From assembly GCA_022578605.1 (NCBI GenBank), contig MU394053.1, positions 1,198,229 through 1,262,228 on the forward strand: 64,000 nucleotides of DNA, given 5' to 3'. Within the stretch, counting starts at the first letter, position 1. Each line of letters starts with the position of its first letter. Source of the stretch: Camillea tinctor. Lineage: Eukaryota > Ascomycota > Sordariomycetes > Xylariales > Xylariaceae. Positions 1 through 10,814 of this stretch are shown here, one piece after another. Under the pieces are notes generated by a model. The model ran no database searches and was not told the DNA's origin. It saw only the letters and a list, made by a program, of their open reading frames with translations. A program made the position numbers and the translations under genes.

Positions 1-30
1 CTACCCCGGAAGCAAAGAAGTTTACCTAAC

Positions 31-318
31 ATGACAATACTAATTGATTCATTATGCTGTAGCGGAATCCCCACAAACCAAGGCCTAGGGGCCAAAGATG
101 AGAACTCGTCTTTCAAGGATGTACAATCAGACAACTATCAGAAACCATCAACAAGACCATCCATTAGTTTAGGAATGCCCGATGCCGGAACTACTCTCGC
201 GGGCAAGTACTGTGCTCACAGTACAACACATGACTGTCCAGAGATAGTTTTATCCAAAGATAGGGATGAGGTATTGTGCGAAAAATGCAGGAACGGGAAA
301 TGCACTTCTTCGTCATAG
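31..318 (+). CDS. possible small Cys-containing protein or terminal exon (uncertain)
   Basis: I do not recognise this 95-codon open frame. Its C-terminal third has a regular-looking cysteine pattern (C-x7-C-x13-C-x2-C-x4-C) ending in CEKCRNGKC before a short Ser-rich tail, which is more protein-like than the surrounding frames. The N-terminal half has no feature. It begins 31 bases from the window edge, so it could also be the last exon of a gene entering from the left. No signal peptide is visible. Chance ORF is a real alternative. Confidence 0.25.
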   Translation: MTILIDSLCCSGIPTNQGLGAKDENSSFKDVQSDNYQKPSTRPSISLGMPDAGTTLAGKYCAHSTTHDCPEIVLSKDRDEVLCEKCRNGKCTSSS

Positions 319-1960
319 GTTAGGGTTCGGATCAGATATGGATGAGGAGTCAAGATGTGCTATGTCCTTCAGCCTCGCAGGGCTGAGTTCTAACAGGAAA
401 CAGTGGGACAATCACCCCTTTATGAGGTTGGCGAGATTGTATTCGATCTTTTTTGTATAATTTAACTGGACCAATCACTCCTTGTGTTCCTCCTTACTGC
501 TAAGTTCTCTATGCAGACCAGAATGTGCAATTTGAAAAGTTCAAAAATTTTGTCTTTTCAGAAAACCAGCGAAACTATAGTACTGTCTTTAAGGGGCAGG
601 ATAGCGTAGAGTATAATGAACCAAGCCAAACGAATAGCATTCAGAGCAAACAACCCCTATGAGCTATTTTCATGCCATATAGGTACGCGGTCATGAATGA
701 GGCCCGGTGAGTTCGGAGCTTTCATCCGTCTTCTGTCAATAACTCAGAGAAATATATATAATCCCTTAGCAGAGAAAAAAAAATAAAGATGTATTATACT
801 ACGTAAAGATAGAAAATGCCGCGCCTCTAGAATATCGTGAAAAGTTATTCATTTTATTTTTGGAAGAAAAGAATAAAAATAAAAATCAATAATAGAGCAG
901 TAAGGGGTTGGGAAAATGAGTTGAGCCGAGACTTTGCTTGAACTTTCCACCCTTGCGTTGGGGCTTGGCATGACTTATAAACGAGAAAAAAAAGCACGAG
1001 ACATGTCGCATGCTCTGACGCTCTACCACTCCCACTTCTCATAAGGTGCCATCATTCGATCTGGGAAAGGGTAGGTAAGCCCATTCGGAAGGTCGTTTCA
1101 GGCTGGCTCGTACCTTTGGGTCGGGAACTGTGTTTGAGATGATCATTCCTAAACACGGGCCCCATCATACAGAAGACGGGGGCACAGGACAAACAATACG
1201 GAACAGGTAGGAGGGTAGGAATTACTGTGTACTTTGGATCTTGTGATAAAGAAACATTCTCGGCCTAGCAAAGGGCTGCTGATGAACTTCCTCAAAGAAT
1301 GGCAAAACGAGAAAAGGAAGGGAGAGATAAATCGACCATAAGAGTTCGATTGGGGAGGGAACCGAACGCCAGTCACGAATAGAGTAAGTTCAAGCGCAGT
1401 GAGAGGTTGGATAAAGCAATATGTAAGAATGAGCGTTTAGGTAGGTAGGTCAATAGATAGAGTTTTCATACACTTTGAAAAAGAACGCATCGGTGACTAG
1501 TGAAGCATATATATGTATATTCATTGACCGGGTCGTAGCAACAGTAAAAGTCGTCGACATTAATCCGGCACTCGCTCAAATATGCGACATAAATCCGCTA
1601 TACTCCTCCGCGTTGTCTTGGATATCGGACAGAAAGTCGTCGCTCTATATTAGACAGAAGAAAAAAAAAAAGGATATGTCGTGTGAGATAGGCCAACCCT
1701 CGTAATAAAATCCAATCCACCGATCCCTCTCCAACCTTGGCCAACTCCTCGCAAATCCGGATATCTTTCATCCCCATAAATGCACCAAGCGCCTCATCCC
1801 CACAAGAATTCAAATATTTGGTATAATTAGAAGCGAAGTTGTTTTAGCCGAGCCAGTGCCATCGTACTTGTCGTTTAGTGCCGCCCCTATTGACCGAGGG
1901 AGCGAAATACCGATGTAGTCATAAGTCCCCTTATTGGCAAAGGGGGCTCAACTCGTAAAT
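319..1960. other. intergenic, no gene recognised
   Basis: Only short open frames without recognisable domains are present. There are A-rich runs near 775-785 and 1660-1672. Nothing else could be supported here. Confidence 0.5.
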
Positions 1961-2458
1961 TTAAGCCAGTAGAGCAGCACCCATACCCACGACGGCCATC
2001 AAGAGACCGGACTGGACAGCAACCAGACCAGCAGCACCAGTAGCCGGGGCGCTAGTGGTGGCAGGTGCCGTGGTAGCAGGAGACGTGGCTCCAGTAGTCG
2101 AAGTAGTCAGAGAAGCAGACGAGGAGATGGCCGAGGTGGAGTTAGGGTAGCTGGTAGGGCCAGCGGGGATGGTAGAGTTGGCTACGGGGTAAAAGGCAGA
2201 GGAAGAAGGCGAGCTGACGGGGTAAGAAGAAGTAGTCGGGGCCGCAGGAGGGGCCGACGACGAGGTAGACAGCGAAACCTCGGGGTAACCAGTCGAGGTA
2301 GCGGGAACAGAGCTGGAAGAGTACAGAGGGCAAGCCGTGTTCTCGGGGCTGCACTTGGTGATGGTGACAGTAGCAGTCAGGTAGCCAGTGCTGGTAGTGG
2401 TCTGGGCAGCAGCGGACATGGCGCTGGCAGCCAACACAAACATAGACGAGGCGCGCAT
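1961..2458 (-). CDS. GPI-anchored Ser/Thr-rich cell-surface protein
   Basis: This is a 165-aa single-exon protein with the layout of a fungal GPI-anchored wall or membrane protein. A signal peptide covers about residues 1-18 (MRASSMFVLAASAMSAAA, cleavage near AQ). A short region with two cysteines (TKCSPENTACP) follows, then about 100 residues of Ser/Thr/Pro/Ala low-complexity sequence likely to be O-mannosylated. Potential N-glycosylation sites NST and NST lie within it. The C-terminus ends in a hydrophobic tail (about residues 144-165) preceded by small residues (ATGAAG) that suit an omega site. No enzymatic domain is visible, so the role is probably structural or adhesive at the cell surface, which is inference. 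The start is the first ATG of the frame and places the signal peptide directly at the N-terminus. Confidence 0.85.
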   Translation of the reverse strand: MRASSMFVLAASAMSAAAQTTTSTGYLTATVTITKCSPENTACPLYSSSSVPATSTGYPEVSLSTSSSAPPAAPTTSSYPVSSPSSSAFYPVANSTIPAGPTSYPNSTSAISSSASLTTSTTGATSPATTAPATTSAPATGAAGLVAVQSGLLMAVVGMGAALLA

Positions 2459-4681
2459 CTTGAATCTGGTACTGGTATCGGGTTGACGGAATTTGTCTCG
2501 ACTTTTGGTTGTTGTAAAGAGTGAGATATATACGGAAGCTGGCTAAGGCTCTTTGTATAAGTCGACTGGTGATTCTAGATCGGGCTGGGGAAAAGAGTGA
2601 CTAAGAGGTTAAAAGAGTGTAAGGCCTGCGAAGATTTGCAAGGTGAGTTTGGGTTTATAAAGAGCTGAAGGAGAGTGGAAGAAAAAAAGAAAGAAACAGG
2701 GCGGAAGAGAAGATTGTGGCCCCATCGTCCTTTTTACATGGGCTAGGTATATGGGCTACATATGGGATCTGTACATGGGCTGGACGGGACGATACGACAT
2801 GGGTTGCATGGATTGCATGGGTACATGGGTACATAGGTAGCATGGGTAGGGAAATTTTGCATTTTCTCACTCAATAGAGTGATTGGATTGGACTAGCGTC
2901 GGTGGGGAGTTTGTGCTCACTGACCTATGGCAGGGATATAGTAGTAAGTTGTAGTGTGTAAGTCGTGTAAGTCAGATAACCTAGTTGTAATATACATAGA
3001 TACCTACATACATACAACTTCTACGTAGGTCTCTCACATACATATATTATATGTCGATCGACGTGTTTCTACGAGAAAAATGACCGGGGTTGTGCTGAGA
3101 TGGATCATGTTCACCGACCAACGATAAGGCTAATAAGGGAATAGGAGGGAGAGGGAGGGTTACTTTATTTTTCTTCTACGTAGTACATAAGCGCATCCCC
3201 CGATTGCTTCTTGTTTGCGTGCTCTAAGCGAGCTTGAGCACGAACATATATGTACAGAATAGGCATGTATGTAGATCCATAAAAAAAAGGGTCACGGATC
3301 CTCGCAGCTTCGACAACAATTGAAGACTTTTACCTATCTACATAAAATAAGCCAAAGAAAAAGATTGGAACCCAACGAGAGAATAGAGGGAAGAAAAAAA
3401 AAAGGATGTAAGAGGATGATGCGCAGTAGTGCAGCCCGATGTCAGCCAACCAACTGCCCTGAGGTAGTACTCCCTCTTGGCTTTCCATCTGTTATTAGCC
3501 ACGTACCTTTTGTTCCTGCAGGAAACGAATTAATGGGGGTTAGAAGCCGTAAAAGCTGAGTGGTCCGGTTGGTCAATTGGGTTCCCTTTAGCGCAACTGC
3601 CACCGATACCTTTAGCTTTCCTCGTTGAACCAAAAAAAGACCGAGATTATTAAGGAGCGGATCACTTCCCAATATGGATTAGCTCTAGACCAAACACCGT
3701 TTAGCGGGTAAACTGGCGTGCCCGTGCTTTCCCCCATCAGTGTCTTCGACCGTCGATCACTTCCTGTTCCTACTTTCAAGATTCAGCCACCCATTTCCAT
3801 CTCAAAGATGGGAGAGTCGCTTTCTACCATTTGCCATTTCATCAACTTTCAACCTCAATGTTGACCTTCACGGTACATAAGCACCACAAACCCCAATTAA
3901 CTTTTCCCGATCTATTGAAAAATCATGCGGAACAACTATTAAACCCACCCACGAGACAGTGGACGAGCCATCTCGACTGATTGAAATACCCGGTGAAACA
4001 AGACAACGTGTGGTGCGACCCCGTAAGGAGGTTATATTTAGGGGGGGGAAGGAAAAAAAAAAAAAGAAAAAAAAAGACAAAAACAAAAACAAACCCAAAA
4101 CCCCAATCCATTTGCAGCTTTTCATCTTCTCATCTAAACATCAAAATATAACCTACATCTAGTCATTACGTACATTATATCTCCACGGTTACCGGTAGGT
4201 TATGTACATATTGTCTCTACCTACACTCATCATCTTCATTTATTATGTTTCTAGTCTACAGATATCATCTATGCAGATCGATTCGAAGAAGCGCGGAAGA
4301 GATCTCGACTGCATCTAAATCTCCACCCAATTAAAGGAGCACACCCCAGCATTAGAGACCATCTCCACTGCATCCACCGACTCTCCGGAAATGAGAGTCG
4401 GATGACTTCGTCTGACTCCTCCTCCTCTCACCACTGTTTGCTTCGCTTGTAGTAGTATAGAGCCGCGGCTGCTACTGCTCGCATGCCCAATCCCCCCCTT
4501 ACGCCCAGAATTCCAGCTTGCCCATGGTCATGCCGTACGTCTGGGTCTGTCCTGTGTCGCATCAGATTTTTTAATGATTTTTTTTTTTTTGCCGCAAACC
4601 CAGGTACATACTGCCGAGACCTAGGCTGGGTAGACAGAAAATAGTTTGGCAGTCGGTATTAAGGTGCAAGCAAGGGGGTAT
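2459..4681. other. intergenic, upstream of the GPI-protein gene
   Basis: No gene is recognised. The proximal part is presumably the promoter and 5' UTR of the minus-strand GPI-protein gene. There is an imperfect tandem of CATGGGTA-like words around 2795-2850 and a purine-rich run with poly-A stretches at 4042-4095. Confidence 0.5.
2956..2973 (-). promoter_or_regulatory. two adjacent copies of the ACTTACAC word
   Basis: The plus strand reads GTGTAAGTC twice back to back, so the coding strand of the downstream GPI-protein gene carries GACTTACAC twice, about 500 bp before its ATG. The same word in the same orientation precedes several other genes in this window. A regulatory role is inference. 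Confidence 0.3.
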
Positions 4682-5824
4682 CTATCTATGCCAGCGGCGC
4701 TGTTCCCAACTAGGGACACTTCCTGACGCCCCGGGTCTGAACGGCCGTCGGTAAGGGGGTACGTAACCCCTCATGTCACCAAAAGTGTCAAAGTCGTCGT
4801 AGAAGTAATGGTGCGAGGGGGGACAATGGCAGACACCACTGCGATAGTAGTCCCCCCAGTCAGCACCTGGATATTGCGGCTGACCACCGAGCTCATAACT
4901 ATATGGTCGGCTGTCTTTCTTGAGGTCCTGATTAGCCTTCTCGGTCTTGTTCAAAGCCTTCTCTATGCGCTCTACCAGGGAACTCTCAGACTCTCGCTCT
5001 CGCCGTCGACGCCGTCCCGGCTCGCGGGGCTCCTTAGATGTATTGTGTCGTCTCCGTGACTCACTGCTACGGCCGGATGTACTACGACTGCGACTTCGAG
5101 ATGATCGGTTCGCGTTCTGCTCGGCTTGGCAGATGCACTGAGGATAGTCCTGGGCTTTCTGCATCATCTGCTGTCTCTTTTCTGCCTCGTCTCGCTTTCT
5201 AGCACCTTCCTCCAGCATTTTGCGGACTTTGTCAACCTCCGCGACACAGTCAGCATGCTTGCTGATCTGTTCGCCGTGGTTTTTCATAATCTTCTCCTGA
5301 GTATCTCTGACCGCATCACGGGTGCCCGTAATAACATCTCGGGCGTTCTGAATGTCTTTGCGGGCGCTCTCAACGGCGTCTTGAGTAACCTTGATAGCAT
5401 CTTGAGTATTACAAACGGCACCTTGGGTATCTTTTATGTAACCGTGAGTCTCCTTGATTGCGTCACGGGTTACCTCCCCTTCACTACACATGGTGTCTCG
5501 GAGGCTATCCATTTTCTTTCCGTTGTCTCCAACCATGTCATATGTTTTCTTCAACGTCTCCTTGTGTTCATTCCACTCATCATGTGTGAGGTAGGCGTAC
5601 CGGTACTCTTCTAGCCCATGGTCCATCTCGCACGCACGACGATTTTGACACGATATACGCATTGGCGAGGTCGCATAGGAAGGTTCTGACGAGAAGGCCT
5701 TGTCCATAGCTTCGTCAATGACCTTTCGTGTAATTTCCTGGATGTCATCTGTGTTTACTGGCATCTTCGTCTTCCTGCCTTTCTTTGACTTAGGGGGATG
5801 AACAGGATACGGAAAGAGACACAT
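4682..5824 (-). CDS. hypothetical coiled-coil protein with heptad repeats and an SR/RE-rich region
   Basis: I do not recognise a family. The frame encodes 380 aa; a second ATG at 5764 (MPVNTDD) gives 360 aa and is an equally plausible start because the first 20 residues look like basic filler. Residues 119-182 (long form) form a nearly perfect 7-residue repeat of the type T-[QR]-x-A-[VI]-x-x (for example TQGAVCN, TQDAIKV, TQDAVES, ARDVITG, TRDAVRD), predicting an uninterrupted helix or coiled coil. A KRDEAEKRQQ helix follows, then a basic Ser/Arg-rich stretch (SRSRSRSTSGRSS) and an Arg/Glu stretch (RRRRRERESES), and finally a Tyr/Pro-rich tail. There is no signal peptide or membrane segment. 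It stands alone between long intergenic intervals. It may be lineage-specific, which a homology search would settle. Confidence 0.65.
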   Translation of the reverse strand: MCLFPYPVHPPKSKKGRKTKMPVNTDDIQEITRKVIDEAMDKAFSSEPSYATSPMRISCQNRRACEMDHGLEEYRYAYLTHDEWNEHKETLKKTYDMVGDNGKKMDSLRDTMCSEGEVTRDAIKETHGYIKDTQGAVCNTQDAIKVTQDAVESARKDIQNARDVITGTRDAVRDTQEKIMKNHGEQISKHADCVAEVDKVRKMLEEGARKRDEAEKRQQMMQKAQDYPQCICQAEQNANRSSRSRSRSTSGRSSESRRRHNTSKEPREPGRRRRRERESESSLVERIEKALNKTEKANQDLKKDSRPYSYELGGQPQYPGADWGDYYRSGVCHCPPSHHYFYDDFDTFGDMRGYVPPYRRPFRPGASGSVPSWEQRRWHR

Positions 5825-7982
5825 CGTCTTGGGGTGCAGAAATTCTCCGAGTTTGTCTGAGAATTGCAGAATTGAATTGAATTGTGCGTAATGGATAATG
5901 AATTAATAGTATGACTTCTAGTCCCGGTCCTTCGCGCATCTTATACTCTATGTGGATGCACACCTCGTCCGAACTCCTTTCAATCCTTTTCCATCGACTA
6001 CCACTGCAAGACGCACAGCCAAACACGAAGAGGCTTGTATATCCACCGCTACTCCTGTAAAAGTAGTGTTTCGGCTGTTCTATAATTAGGTGACCTATCG
6101 TCTTTGATATCATGGATGCACGTCTCGAACATACTTGACCATCGTGCTGTAGTCCACAAGAAATACTCAACACCTCTATCCAGCTTGCTTACAGTTGCTA
6201 TCATGAATCCTTCTTGACTGGTTTCCTCTCACAAGCAACCAAGACAGTCTGAAAGATGATACTATCGACAATAAAGCCCCCGCCGATCTTCTAACATGAG
6301 TTACCCTAACCGGTAGCAGCTGCTGCGTCTCCTTTTACTCAATACACAGTCCAGTTTCTGGATGATTTTTCAAACATTCAAAGTTGCGGTTCACCATCAT
6401 CCAATTTCCTCAACTAGAATAAGTCCTACCTTCTGATATGCTGGTTTCAAGGGAATACCGAAACATATACTTCTTTGTTCAACTTGTGGGGCTCAGTCAC
6501 AACTTCCACACTACAGCAGGCTGGAATAACACCTCTTTCATTGTCATTATTAGGACAACCCGGAAAGTGAGATACGTTTTCGCTCCTCTCCCCTCCCTCA
6601 CCCTTCCTTTTCTCGTTAGCTTGTCCTGCTGGTCGAAACACATATCATCAGCGTATGCGAGGGATATTCAGAGACAGCCGGCCCTAGAAACCGATCGAAT
6701 TCAGGACCTTTTTTAGGTTTCGTCACCGGCCTACATAAATCTCGATGAATCGTTGATTGCATAGGTTACATGCATATATGCAAGTTCAGCTACAAGACCT
6801 GTAGGTCTGATATTTACTTCAGGTCCGGTCGCAGTCGATCGCTTCTAGAAGTATCTCAGCCGGGCTGCATAGAGTTTTCGATAAGCCAAGCTATTGAGGA
6901 CCATTGCATATCAGACCATTTATAAATATCGTTGTCTCTCGCATACCACAAATGAGAAGTCAATCCCTCTAGTTAGCTAATCTCTCCTATTTCCCATTTC
7001 TAACCCCTCACACGAATAGGGTCTACATGCCAAATATATATATTTTGGAAGGCCCTTCAGTCTTAAAAAGTCATTCACACGGAGCACGATGCGATGAAGG
7101 CAGTAAGAGAAAACGAACAGGTTTCTTAAACCGTATATTTTCAGGTATTCTTTTTATTCAACTAAGGAAAAAAAAAAAGCCAAATCTCACGAGGTCCAAA
7201 CCCCTTCCCCGCAAATTGATTTTCACTCCATCCACAACCATAAAATGAGGATTAAATGGATGGGAGAGTGAAAAACAACAAGATATATAATATGTACAGG
7301 ATGAATAAGAAGCTTTTTATATCTTATGTGACCTCGGAGAAAGGGGGAGAAAGAATAATGGTAACAGAAGAAGAAAATTTCCTTTGGGGACAAAACAGAA
7401 TCTCAGCATGCGTTTTCCCCTTCCTTCTCTTCAGTCGAACTCCTAATCTAAGCAAGTCCCCCCTTTTTATTTTCTTTTTTTTTCCTTTATGAAAAGCAAC
7501 ATATAACTCCTGGCCTCGAGGCCCACTTCTGTCGAATACAGTCCAGTCCGCTTTTTGTATGTTTCCTTGATGAACATAAGATTGGGTAAAAGAGCAAAGA
7601 GAAAAAAATAGGGAGATGGAAAAAAAAGATAGGGATATACAAGGTTGGGGAAGAAAAGGGTGTTAGAAGAAAAGCAGAAACGCCAGTTGGTAAGTCAATC
7701 TTTTCAGAAATAATGATGAAAAGAAAGTTTTTCCCCTTCCGTGTCGTGCCATGCGTGTTGGCGACTTTTGGGAGACAGAAAGGGAAGGGAAGAGAGAGGG
7801 GGGAAAGAAAGGAAGGGTTGTCCAAAACTCCTTATCCAGTCTCATTATCCGAGCAAGCGAGTGAGAGAAAGACCAAAGAAAAACCAAATGTTTTTCCAAA
7901 CTGGAACCAGCCAACTTGTCGACATCACTTTCATTTTTTCCCTTTCCTTTCTTTCCTCCCTTTCCGATCCGCGACTGTCAGC
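5825..7982. other. intergenic, no gene recognised
   Basis: No domain-bearing frame was found. From about 7440 to 7980 the plus strand is rich in purine and pyrimidine tracts, which is compatible with the 3' UTR of the minus-strand GH16 gene that ends at 7983. Confidence 0.5.
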
Positions 7983-8963
7983 TTAGGCGGTAAACCGTCT
8001 GCGACGAACGGCGCCGCTGCCGCTTTCCGAGTAGACCTTCACCGAGTTGATGAGCCAGTACGAGTCACGGAACTCCTCGGGGTTATTGGCGACATAGTCC
8101 TGGCAGGTGGCGGCCTTAGCGGAGCAGACGGGATCGTCGCTAAAAACCTTGCCGGCCCAGTCACCGCAGAACGTTGTGTCGAAGACAATCTGATGGTCCT
8201 TGAAATGCGAGTCGATGTCACAGACACCACCGGAGAAGGAAGCGGCGGGCGCGCCCCAGGCGGCCGGGTTCGGCGCGTCACCGGCGATGTCGTCGGGCAT
8301 GGGTCCCGTGCGCGGGAAGAAGTAGATCTTAATCGCCTGCGAGGTCCACTCGACAGCAAAGACACCCCCACCTATCTCATTGAAACCATCCCCGAACGTG
8401 CGCGTGTCCTGGCTCGGTGCCCCGCAGCCGATGGTGCCGGTTCCCGGCGCGTTGCAGTCGCCCGACGAGAAAGAGTCCTGTGAGAAGGTGCAGCCGGCCG
8501 AGGTGTGCAGTGTGTAGGTGGTGTTGGTGCCCATGTTGACTCCCTCGATAATATCGATCTCGCCACCAAGGGGCCAAACGGGGCCGCCGAACATCCAGAA
8601 AGCGGGCCACTGGCCACACTTGGGAGCGGGCTGGTGGGCAATATCGGCGATGAAGAGACCCTTGGTGTATGTCTTCTTGCTGTTCACACGAACCGAGGGT
8701 CGGCCACCGAGGGGGTTCTTCGTCTCATAGTCGACTCCCAGGTAAACGCCGTTGTTCGCGTAGCCGGCATATGATGAGCCGTTAGCCTGCATAGCAGTGG
8801 TGTACTTGACAAAGCCGTTGGTCGGGTCTGGACCGCTGAAGAACTCGAAGCCCTCGAAGAAGTTGGTCTGGTCGAAGGAGTCCTGGATGGCGTAGGCAGC
8901 CTGAGCTGCAGTAGCCAGTGATAGGAGACTACCCAGGCGTAGAAGGGTTTTTGCGAAAGTCAT
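7983..8963 (-). CDS. secreted GH16 endo-1,3(4)-beta-glucanase-like protein
   Basis: This is a 326-aa single-exon glycoside hydrolase of family 16. A signal peptide covers about residues 1-22 (MTFAKTLLRLGSLLSLATAAQA). The family core is clear: the substrate-cleft sequence WPAFWMFGG is followed by the catalytic motif GEIDIIEG (E-x-D-x-x-E; nucleophile and acid/base Glu), around residues 120-141. The sequence continues with HTSAGC, GCGAPS, GGGVFAVEWTSQAIKIYFFPR and CDIDSHFKDHQIVFDTTFCGDWAG, all typical of fungal mixed-linkage or laminarinase-type GH16 enzymes. The expected activity is hydrolysis of beta-1,3(4)-glucan in the wall or in plant material, outside the cell. Length and even Cys content fit a full enzyme. 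It ends in a basic tail (RRRRF) with no GPI signal. Its promoter side is adjacent to the assembly gap at 9.2-9.4 kb. Confidence 0.93.
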   Translation of the reverse strand: MTFAKTLLRLGSLLSLATAAQAAYAIQDSFDQTNFFEGFEFFSGPDPTNGFVKYTTAMQANGSSYAGYANNGVYLGVDYETKNPLGGRPSVRVNSKKTYTKGLFIADIAHQPAPKCGQWPAFWMFGGPVWPLGGEIDIIEGVNMGTNTTYTLHTSAGCTFSQDSFSSGDCNAPGTGTIGCGAPSQDTRTFGDGFNEIGGGVFAVEWTSQAIKIYFFPRTGPMPDDIAGDAPNPAAWGAPAASFSGGVCDIDSHFKDHQIVFDTTFCGDWAGKVFSDDPVCSAKAATCQDYVANNPEEFRDSYWLINSVKVYSESGSGAVRRRRFTA

Positions 8964-9162
8964 GTTTCGCGATGGTGGTGGTGGGTGTGTAGGTGAGTGT
9001 GGTGTGTGGTTCGGAATGGAGTAGGAATAAGAAGGTATTCCGTGAAATACCTACGCTTAGCGAAGTAGGAGCGAATCTCAATGTAACTTGTTAAAAATAA
9101 AGGGAGAAAGAAGCTTGCACCTGGCAGTTCAGTAAAAAAAGAAAATAGGGAAAAAAAAAAAA

Positions 9163-9295
9163 GGGGGGGGGGGGGGGGGGGGGGGTTTTGGGGGGGGGGG
9201 GGGGGAAGCAAAAAAACAGAAAAAATGATTATTAAAACCCAAGGGGGGTTGGGTTTATTAAATAAAAAAAATTTTTAAAAAAAANNNNNNNNNNC

Positions 9296-9387
<92 letters not shown>

Positions 9388-9395
9388 CCCCCCCC
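9163..9395. other. assembly gap with poly-G and poly-C flanks
   Basis: A run of G (9163-9205, broken by TTTT at 9186-9189) is followed by an A/T/G low-complexity stretch, ten Ns at 9285-9294, and then an almost pure C run (9297-9395, broken by GG at 9344-9345 and G at 9387). Ten Ns is a scaffold placeholder. Homopolymer G on one side and C on the other is what low-quality sequencing ends give. The true distance and content between the flanks are unknown. Confidence 0.85.
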
Positions 9396-10507
9396 TGTAA
9401 GTGAGGTGGTCAGAAGGCAAAAGTCAGGAATAAGAGTAATTGGAAACCACCGTGGGTTGGGGTTATGACATTAAATAAATGATTGACAAGCAGGAAAAAA
9501 AAAACACAGAAGTTTGTGTGCATCAAAGACGCTGTTCGAGACTTGAAGGCCAATGTTGAAGTGGCTGCTATTGTTGAAGGATAAAAGGTGGTCCGTTGTT
9601 GTGTTTGTTTGTTTGTTGGATGCTAAAATAGGGACAACAACGGGCAGACTTTTTGAGATAGGCAAATAGATTGGACCGTAGCGAGAACAAAGAAAGACTG
9701 GAACCTCAAGTTTATGTAAAGAAGGTGTTCGACGGATAGCTGCATAAGGAAGGACGGCTGGGGTCGAGTACTTCGTGATATCACAACCTCCTCGATGCTT
9801 GAAGGCTGAAGCTCAAGGTTTGAGGCTGAATATGTGGAGTGTTGAAGAAAAGAGCAGTCGTGAGATCGTGAGATGGATATATACACCAAGTGCCAGCTGG
9901 GGGTTGGACAAGATCAAACGAGATGGAAGGTCCAGCCTAACTCTAGCATAAAGGAAAGTAAGTTACCAGTACTAACCGACGGCGTTGAAGAATGCCTGGC
10001 ATGTGCAGGTAGAAGTAGAGAAATAGAAGTATAAGGTGATTATGTAGGCTGGTGTCATATCCTCGTGGAACTTGTCTCTCTTACCTTCACTAGGTATCCC
10101 ATACTACTCATCGGATAGATGCACCAGTCAGAGCGAACAACTGCCCTGAACTAGACTTTACTTGGGACGATCAGATCTTAGAAAAGACATGGATGGTAAA
10201 ACCTGGTAAGTAAACTTAAACGTGGACTGAAGCCCCAAAACCTGTTCTTCAGCGGGCGGTAAAAAAAAAAAAAGAACCACCTAACCTACATACCTAACCT
10301 AGCCAGCATCATGGTGGAGAGGACATGGTGGAGAGGACCAAGGACCAAGGATCTGGACTCGGCTGGGATGAAACATGGAATATATTGAAATTCAGCTCTA
10401 ATTCAAGCCACATGTTATGAGTCGGCGGGCAGAGTTGCAAAGGGAGGTTGAGAAGAAGTGCGACCTTGCAGTGATGGTGAGACAACTTGAAGGAGATTAG
10501 AAGTTGG

Positions 10508-10547
10508 GTTGCTGTAAGTTGCTGTAAGTTACTGTCAGTTGCTGTCA
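10508..10547. repeat. 10-bp tandem repeat, four copies
   Basis: The unit GTTGCTGTAA occurs twice exactly and is followed by GTTACTGTCA and GTTGCTGTCA. It is directly readable in the sequence. Confidence 0.9.
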
Positions 10548-10772
10548 GCCAATCGATGACTGGCATGGAGTTGGGTGGGAAAGCTGGGGTTAGTGTTCGT
10601 CGACGTCTGACAGCCACTCGTTCAACCCCTGCCTCGCACAGTTACGGCAGGTCTTGCGCCGTAAAAGGCTTAGCTCCGAATCATACTGGCCTGTGCTTCT
10701 ATACCCATGTCCTTGGATGCGGGTCTCCGCTTCTGCGCGCGGGTGAACGAGGCGAGTCACAGCAGAGATATC

Positions 10773-10814
10773 CATCAGGGACCAATCGTCATTCATCAGG
10801 GACCAACCGTCATT
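10773..10814. repeat. 21-bp tandem duplication
   Basis: A 21-bp unit beginning CATCAGGGACCAA is present twice in direct succession with a single T/C difference. Confidence 0.9.

Noticed and set aside
1000..1045. tRNA-like A-box on the minus strand (AGTGGTAGAGCGTCAGAGC)
   Set aside because: No matching B box (GGTTCGANTCC) or acceptor stem follows within tRNA distance, and no cloverleaf can be drawn.
5279..5470. Regular repeats suggesting a CRISPR array
   Set aside because: The periodicity is 21 bp without spacers and lies in frame inside a coding sequence, so it is a heptad protein repeat in a eukaryotic genome.
9163..9205. G-quadruplex-forming run
   Set aside because: The run abuts an N gap and a poly-C run and is best explained as a sequencing or assembly artefact.
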